In this document: piece after piece, positions 59,587 through 64,000 of the stretch
Numbering within the stretch: position 1 is the stretch's first letter
Layout: each line of letters begins with the position of its first letter
Source: DATKYQ01 sp035528415
GTDB lineage: Bacteria > Myxococcota > B64-G9
NCBI GenBank assembly: GCA_035528415.1
Contig: DATKYQ010000027.1
Location: 1 to 64,000, forward strand
Length of the DNA: 64,000 nt
Direction: 5' to 3'
Position numbers and translations under genes: made by a program
Notes under the pieces: generated by a model
Told to the model about the DNA's origin: nothing
Seen by the model: only the letters and a program-made list of their open reading frames with translations
Database searches by the model: none

Positions 59587-60990
59587 TCAGAACTGGAAAT
59601 AGAGAAACGGGTTGAAGGCCTGGGCGAACATGGCAGCACAGGAGACGACGAACAAGACAACCAACACCGGGACCTTGGCCCAACTCAACTTCTCTGCGAA
59701 GTCCCATGCCTGGGTCTTGAAACCTGAAAGCAGCGCACACACGGCCAGCATGAACAGGCAGTTGAAAGACAGCAACTGGCCGTACAACAAACCGGCTGAT
59801 GGTGCTGAGGAAGTCAGGCCGAACATGGATCCAACATGCCTAAGTGCCTGGCCCATGTTGTCGGCCCTGAACGGAACCCACGAAATTACCACCAGCCCGA
59901 ATGTCATTGCCACCCGCACAGGATGCGGCAGGCCGGCGTAGTAGCTTTTCTTGCCGATCAGACGCTCGGCGATCAGCAAGGCGCCGTGGTAGGCGCCCCA
60001 GACAACGAACTGCCAATAGGCCCCGTGCCATAGCCCGCCCAGCAACATTACGGTAGCAAGGTTGAAATACGTTCGCCGGGCCCCGCGCCGGTTGCCGCCC
60101 AACGGGAAGTAAAGGTAGTCCCTGAGAAAGGTGGACAGCGAGATGTGCCAGCGGCGCCAGAAGTCCGTGATCGACTCGGACTGGTAGGGCGAGTTGAAGT
60201 TCTTGGGGAACTCGAACCCGAACATACGCCCCAGCCCGATGGCCATGTCCGAGTAGCCCGAGAAGTCGAAGTAGATCTGAAAAGTAAAGGCCAGCGCGCC
60301 CAGCCAGGCGACAAGCGCGCTCGGCCCGTTGACGGCGAAGGCGGCATCGGCGATCGCGCCGACCGGGTTTGCCAGCAAGATCTTCTTGGCGAAGCCGAGT
60401 ATGAACAGCATCACACCTGATGAGAAAAGATCCAGGGTGTGGCGGCGGTTGTCGAGTTGTTCGGCGATGGTGTTGTAGCGCACAATCGGTCCGGCGATCA
60501 ACTGCGGAAACAGTGCCACGAAACACGAGAAATCGACGAAACGGCGCACCGGCTTGGCCGTCCCGCGGTAGACGTCGATGGTATAGCTCATGGTCTGGAA
60601 GGTGTAAAAAGATATGCCAATAGGCAGCGTGATCCTGAGTACCTCGAATCCTTGAGCCCCGAAAAGATGCAGCATGGTATTCAGGTTTTCCTGGGTGAAC
60701 ATGGCGTACTTGAATACCGCCAGCAGGCCCAGGTTGGTGCACATCGAGACTATCAGCGCCAGCTTGCGGCGGCGCTTGCTCGCCCCGGCTGCGGAGATCA
60801 CCCGCCCGGCGACGTAGTCGACCATGGTTGAGGTCATCATCAAGGTGACGAACCACGGCTTCCACCAGCCGTAGAACAGGTAGCTGGCGACGGTCAAGAA
60901 TAGGTTGCGGAATCGGCGCGGCAGCAGGTAGTAGACCAGCAGGCAGGCCGGAAGAAAATAGAAGACGAAAATGTGAGAGGTGAAGACCAT
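59587..60990 (-). CDS. MBOAT O-acyltransferase (AlgI-like)
   Basis: 467 residues, with roughly ten membrane helices. MBOAT signatures: DFWRRWHISLSTFLRDYLYFPLGG (in part), MLLGGLWHGAYWQFVVWG with the catalytic His, and YHGALL. AlgI-type proteins transfer acetyl from a cytosolic donor across the membrane to an AlgJ/X/F acceptor, and this gene is directly followed by the AlgJ-like gene. First of a 7-gene minus-strand operon that runs to 51141. Confidence 0.93.
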   Translation of the reverse strand: MVFTSHIFVFYFLPACLLVYYLLPRRFRNLFLTVASYLFYGWWKPWFVTLMMTSTMVDYVAGRVISAAGASKRRRKLALIVSMCTNLGLLAVFKYAMFTQENLNTMLHLFGAQGFEVLRITLPIGISFYTFQTMSYTIDVYRGTAKPVRRFVDFSCFVALFPQLIAGPIVRYNTIAEQLDNRRHTLDLFSSGVMLFILGFAKKILLANPVGAIADAAFAVNGPSALVAWLGALAFTFQIYFDFSGYSDMAIGLGRMFGFEFPKNFNSPYQSESITDFWRRWHISLSTFLRDYLYFPLGGNRRGARRTYFNLATVMLLGGLWHGAYWQFVVWGAYHGALLIAERLIGKKSYYAGLPHPVRVAMTFGLVVISWVPFRADNMGQALRHVGSMFGLTSSAPSAGLLYGQLLSFNCLFMLAVCALLSGFKTQAWDFAEKLSWAKVPVLVVLFVVSCAAMFAQAFNPFLYFQF

Positions 60991-61013
60991 TCAGCGGGCG
61001 GACTGGGAGACGA

Positions 61014-61430
61014 TCAGGCCGGGTCCGCCTTCAGGCACCAGTAACGTGTGCTCTTTCTGTCGGTCGCGAAGTAGTCGTCGATGACTGCGTCCTTCCAAAT
61101 TTTTTCAAGGTTGGGATCGAGCAATAGCTTGTGTACATCTCCCACCTTGAAGCGCTTGAGCTTGCCACCGACGAACTTCTTCATCTTGCCCTTGATCTTA
61201 TTGCGTGGCCGGCGCGGCTTGTAGTGGGCCACCAGGATGGTTTGCTTGTCCATCTTTCCGCCCTGGACCTCGTACTTCATGACGAAGGCATAGTCATAAA
61301 GATCGTCCGGCGGGAACTTGCTGGGAATATCGACCAGCTTGGCTGTAACTTCAAGAGGCTTCTTATCGCCGCCGGAGGCGGGCGAGGAAAACAGGCACAA
61401 AACGGCAATCAGGGCTAAAAACCATCTCAT
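61014..61430 (-). CDS. Secreted protein, unknown
   Basis: 138 residues from the ATG at 61430, where GGGAGGTAA lies 8 bases upstream; a longer frame to 61454 has no ribosome site. Signal peptide WFLALIAVLCLFSSPASG. The mature protein is Lys-rich with DDLYDYAFVMKYEV and KIKGKMKKFVGGKLKRFKVG. The small beta domain resembles no family I know. It lies 23 bases before the MBOAT gene on the same strand and may belong to that operon. Confidence 0.7.
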   Translation of the reverse strand: MRWFLALIAVLCLFSSPASGGDKKPLEVTAKLVDIPSKFPPDDLYDYAFVMKYEVQGGKMDKQTILVAHYKPRRPRNKIKGKMKKFVGGKLKRFKVGDVHKLLLDPNLEKIWKDAVIDDYFATDRKSTRYWCLKADPA

Positions 61431-61516
61431 GACGTCATTACCTCCCGGTTTCATGTGTTGAGACGATGGAAACCTATCTGAAAATCAATTTGCGGTAAAG
61501 AATAATAAAGCCCTGT

Positions 61517-61999
61517 TCAGTCCAGGGATAGGAACCAGAAGGTTAGGGCGAAGTCTGCGACGGCCAAGCCTACGCCCAGAAGCAGCAAGGGCATTCCTCC
61601 CACCACGCCGCCCGGCACCAGGAAGGCTTCCTCGGGTTTTTTAGGATTGTAGTAGACAGGGATTTGCTGGCCCGGCTTGAAGACCTTGACGATGTTTTCG
61701 GCGGGTCCGCTCTTGGTGTAATAGGTCGTGTCGGCGGCGATGCGTGAACCGCTGAACTCGATGTCGGAGACGGTGTAGCCGTAGTTCACTTCCACCCAGA
61801 AGGCATCGAAAAGCTTGCCGCGCCGGCCGGGGCGCGTGCCCTGGGCGACGCGGGCCGAAAGCAGGCGGCCTTCGGTTTGTGGCCAGGCATACCGGCCGCG
61901 GGTGCGGAAGTACTGATACAGGAGGCACAGGGCGGCCACACCAAAAACGCCCGGGACGGCGATCTTGGCTGTCAGGAGCTGTGTGGCTGGATCGAGCAT
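61517..61999 (-). CDS. DUF3592 membrane protein
   Basis: 160 residues. An N-terminal helix (IAVPGVFGVAALCLLYQYF) and a C-terminal helix pair enclose an extracytoplasmic domain with WPQTEGRLLSARVAQG and the GQQIPVYYNPKKPEEAFL motif, the DUF3592 hallmark. Function unknown. Same strand and 16 bases after the trmO gene. Confidence 0.8.
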   Translation of the reverse strand: MLDPATQLLTAKIAVPGVFGVAALCLLYQYFRTRGRYAWPQTEGRLLSARVAQGTRPGRRGKLFDAFWVEVNYGYTVSDIEFSGSRIAADTTYYTKSGPAENIVKVFKPGQQIPVYYNPKKPEEAFLVPGGVVGGMPLLLLGVGLAVADFALTFWFLSLD

Positions 62000-62015
62000 G
62001 GTCTCGTCTCGCTAA

Positions 62016-62513
62016 TCAGTCGTCATGGTGCCGGTGGGAAATGCCGCGCACGTGTTCGAGGAGATGACGGTGCCCCTCGATGCCCTCGATCCAGCCGTAG
62101 TTGGCGTCGGCCTTGGAGTCGAGTTCGGCTATGTAGGGCTTGATGTCCAGAAGCGGCGTGCCGTCGTAGACGTCGATCAAGCTCGTCGTCAGGACGTTGC
62201 CCTCGATGGCGATCAATCTGACGACGCTCAGCCCGATCCGGGCCGGGCGATCTGGAGCCCGGCTGGCGAACAACCCGACCTCGCGCCCGCCGGCCCAAGG
62301 GGGCTTGACCCGCATGGATATCTTTTTACCGGCCAGGTGAAGCCCGAAAAGGACGTAGATGTAGTTGAATGCCTCGAGATCGGCGAGGCCCTCCTGGTAG
62401 CGCGGGTCGAGTTCGATCCGCGCCCGGCCCTCCTCGCGTTCGACGGGCTGGCTGGGGCAGAAATCGTCGGGATGAAATGGCGTGTGAATGACCCCGATGG
62501 GTTCGATCTGCAT
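62016..62513 (-). CDS. trmO: TrmO, tRNA m6t6A37 methyltransferase
   Basis: 165 residues from the ATG at 62513 (GAGGAG upstream). Starts QIEPIGVIHTPFHPDD, then RARIELDPRYQEGLADLEAF, NYIYVLFGLH, FASRAPDRPARIGLSVVRLI and LLDIKPYIAELDS: the TsaA/VirR/TrmO pattern. TrmO methylates threonylcarbamoyl-A37 in tRNA using S-adenosylmethionine, with a beta-barrel fold. This one is short and has an extra His-rich end (HRHHDD); C-terminal domain of E. coli TrmO appears absent. Confidence 0.85.
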   Translation of the reverse strand: MQIEPIGVIHTPFHPDDFCPSQPVEREEGRARIELDPRYQEGLADLEAFNYIYVLFGLHLAGKKISMRVKPPWAGGREVGLFASRAPDRPARIGLSVVRLIAIEGNVLTTSLIDVYDGTPLLDIKPYIAELDSKADANYGWIEGIEGHRHLLEHVRGISHRHHDD

Positions 62514-62643
62514 GGTTCGCTCCTCGTTCACCTTCATTGCTGCGCATGGTATATACCAACATGGCCCGTGAGGGCACCATTTTCTTGCCCGACAAGATTG
62601 ACGCTCGGGGAGCGGAATCGTAAGATTCCCGCCGGAGGTCGGC

Positions 62644-62835
62644 ATGTCGTCGAAGACCATCGTCAAGCACTCGGAAGAGCTGAAAAGGGCCGTGCGCTGG
62701 GTCGCGGAGCGCAAGCGGGCCGAGCCGCAATTGAGGCTCGCGATGCTACTTGCCGAGGCCGGCCCGCGTTTCAACCTTTCTCCCAAGGACCAGGACGGGC
62801 TCAGGCTGCTGCTGCGGGAAATGGACGAGGTCTGA
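62644..62835 (+). CDS. Small helical protein, unknown
   Basis: 63 residues, ATG preceded by GGAGG at good distance. The whole protein is predicted helix (LKRAVRWVAERKRAEPQLRL, LSPKDQDGLRLLLREMDE). Codon use fits the surroundings. No family recognised. Confidence 0.6.
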   Translation: MSSKTIVKHSEELKRAVRWVAERKRAEPQLRLAMLLAEAGPRFNLSPKDQDGLRLLLREMDEV

Positions 62836-62882
62836 GTAAAAGGGGTCGCTTTATCGATGACACACCTATCTGTTGTGCTCTT

Positions 62883-64000
62883 CTAGTTGCTCTTGAATAT
62901 GAACGGGTAGTTGACGTTGACCACCCCGCCGCCTTTGGGCTTGGGGAACTTGAAGCGGCGCACGGCGTAGATGATGCACTTCTCCACCTGTTTGCTTCCG
63001 ATGGTTGACGACTCGATGCGTGCCTGCTGCACGCGCCCGTCGGCGGCGATGATGAAGTTGACAACTACCTTGCCCGAGAGAGACGGGTTTTTGATGAGTT
63101 CCTTCTCGTAGCAATATTTCACGGCGTTGGTGTTTTTGCGAACCACACGGCGAACGACACTCATGGAAAGCGAACCGAGCACCTCTGATTTACCGGGGGT
63201 GATCGTCAGGGGACTCTTGCTTGCGGCTTCCATGACATCCTTGGGGACTGGGCCGAGCACGACTCGCGCCTGCCGTCCGGGATAGTCGCCCTTGCACGGC
63301 TCGCAGGCAGCCGCGGCCAGGGTGGGAGCTAGTTGCTCGATGGTATTATCCGGGTCCGCTTCGAAGTAAATCGTATCCACCCGGCCCGATTGCTTGAAAA
63401 TATCAGCAAGCTTCGCATGAAGATCCTTTATATTCATACAGGATGTCTCGGCCGGACAGTCCCGGGTGGCCTCGAAGGACATGCTCTGCCCTGCGCAGAG
63501 AAGATCGAGCCGTGAGCCGTGTTGCTTGATGACGATCGGATTGGAACCGATTACATATGGATCGCCAAAATGCTCGAGCGAGAGGGGGGTATCCGTCTTG
63601 GCGGGTTTCTGTCCCGGACGCCGCTGAGGCAATACCGATAGCCCCTCGAGGCTGCCGGTACGGCGCACCAGGATCACGGCCTCGCGGCAGCCCTCGGCCG
63701 ATTCGCCTGCGACTTGCATCAGCCTGGAAAACGGAACGCCGACGTCTACGGCCAAGACCGGGCACTCACGGCCGGGTTTGGACCCCGCGCCGTTCTCCTG
63801 TCCGGCCGCGATCCTGATTATCGGCCTGCCGCTTACCGGTAAGCAGGCGCACTCGCTTGCGATCTCGGGAAGTCGAACCGGCGCTTGTGCCCTGACGGCA
63901 GCGAGTTTCTTGCAGACTTCTTGACGACCCTGTTTGCAAACCCGGTCGAGCAATGCGATCTCGTCTCTTTCGCGCATTTCATTTTCGAGAAGCTCGGCCA
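62883..64000 (-). CDS. AgmX/PglI C-terminal-domain protein (5' end outside window)
   Basis: At least 372 residues; the frame stays open to the window edge (upstream codons read AELLENE), so the true start is not visible. Cysteine-rich N-terminal region (CKQGRQEVC, CACL, CREAVIL), middle with pairs of cysteines (CEPCKGDY), and a C-terminal domain with VVRKNTNAVKYCYEKEL, VVVNFIIAADGRVQQARI and VRRFKFPKPKGG, typical of the AgmX/PglI C-terminal domain of gliding-associated myxobacterial proteins and related to TonB. A periplasmic or outer-membrane link is likely. Confidence 0.75.
   Translation of the reverse strand, partial: AELLENEMRERDEIALLDRVCKQGRQEVCKKLAAVRAQAPVRLPEIASECACLPVSGRPIIRIAAGQENGAGSKPGRECPVLAVDVGVPFSRLMQVAGESAEGCREAVILVRRTGSLEGLSVLPQRRPGQKPAKTDTPLSLEHFGDPYVIGSNPIVIKQHGSRLDLLCAGQSMSFEATRDCPAETSCMNIKDLHAKLADIFKQSGRVDTIYFEADPDNTIEQLAPTLAAAACEPCKGDYPGRQARVVLGPVPKDVMEAASKSPLTITPGKSEVLGSLSMSVVRRVVRKNTNAVKYCYEKELIKNPSLSGKVVVNFIIAADGRVQQARIESSTIGSKQVEKCIIYAVRRFKFPKPKGGGVVNVNYPFIFKSN

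Noticed and set aside
62025..63008. 327-residue plus-strand frame
   Set aside because: Antisense to trmO and spanning several real genes in other frames; no conserved motif.

Overview
The window is GC-rich chromosomal DNA from a Gram-negative bacterium, most likely a myxobacterium-like (Myxococcota or deltaproteobacterial) lineage. The pointers are a zinc-ribbon/DUF3426-type protein, an AgmX/PglI-type C-terminal domain, several surface proteins ending in a Gly-Gly-Cys-x-Cys/membrane-helix/Arg tail that resembles MYXO-CTERM, Asp/Gly/Ser-rich linkers, outer-membrane barrels and many lipoproteins. No 16S rRNA or other species marker is present, so this placement is an inference.

0-13.3 kb is mostly housekeeping. 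It opens with a zinc-ribbon membrane protein, an orphan tatA with a TTG start and an outer-membrane barrel. A complete phage-shock module follows: pspF is divergent from pspABC, which has a clear sigma-54 promoter and mirror-image upstream sites. Next come a sugar-nucleotide pyrophosphorylase and a PP2C phosphatase. Then there is a dense RNA/DNA-maintenance cluster: four tRNA-Ser isoacceptors (UGA, GCU, CGA, GGA), tRNA-Arg(ACG) directly in front of tadA (the enzyme that deaminates it), the SRP RNA, dnaX, ybaB and recR.

13.3-34 kb carries small envelope genes, an ABC exporter pair, fabK, a heavy-metal-type permease, two PRC-barrel paralogues, a giant modular secreted protein, a beta-helix protein, and a plus-strand run of sugar-nucleotide, glycosyltransferase and acetyltransferase-like (AlgJ/AlgX type) surface-polysaccharide genes.

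34.1-46.3 kb is a visibly more AT-rich plus-strand island that reads as a phage-defence locus. A wHTH-GHKL-STAS-like regulator sits behind a cluster of TTGACAAT repeats. It is followed by a probable single-strand DNA phosphorothioation module, SspB (DUF4007), SspC (large ATPase) and SspD (PAPS-reductase-like), in overlapping reading frames. Four more genes follow in the place where a restriction effector is expected: a helical protein of unknown function, a PIN-type nuclease, a P-loop ATPase and a GHKL/Hsp90-like ATPase. There is no SspA and no recognisable SspE. The four-gene block may be an SspFGH-type effector or a relative of it, and it is the most interesting item here.

46.3-62 kb returns to surface biology, largely as one tight minus-strand operon (60990 down to 51141): an MBOAT O-acyltransferase, an AlgJ-like protein, a lipoprotein, two beta-propeller proteins with CTERM-like anchors, a multi-pass membrane protein with repeats, and an SGNH hydrolase. 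The lipoprotein at 57288-58274 is homologous to the N-terminal half of the 698-residue protein at 31078-33174, whose C-terminal half is AlgJ-like. The same two-part module is therefore fused in one locus and split in the other. The end of the window has trmO, small genes and a partial AgmX/PglI-type gene running off the edge.
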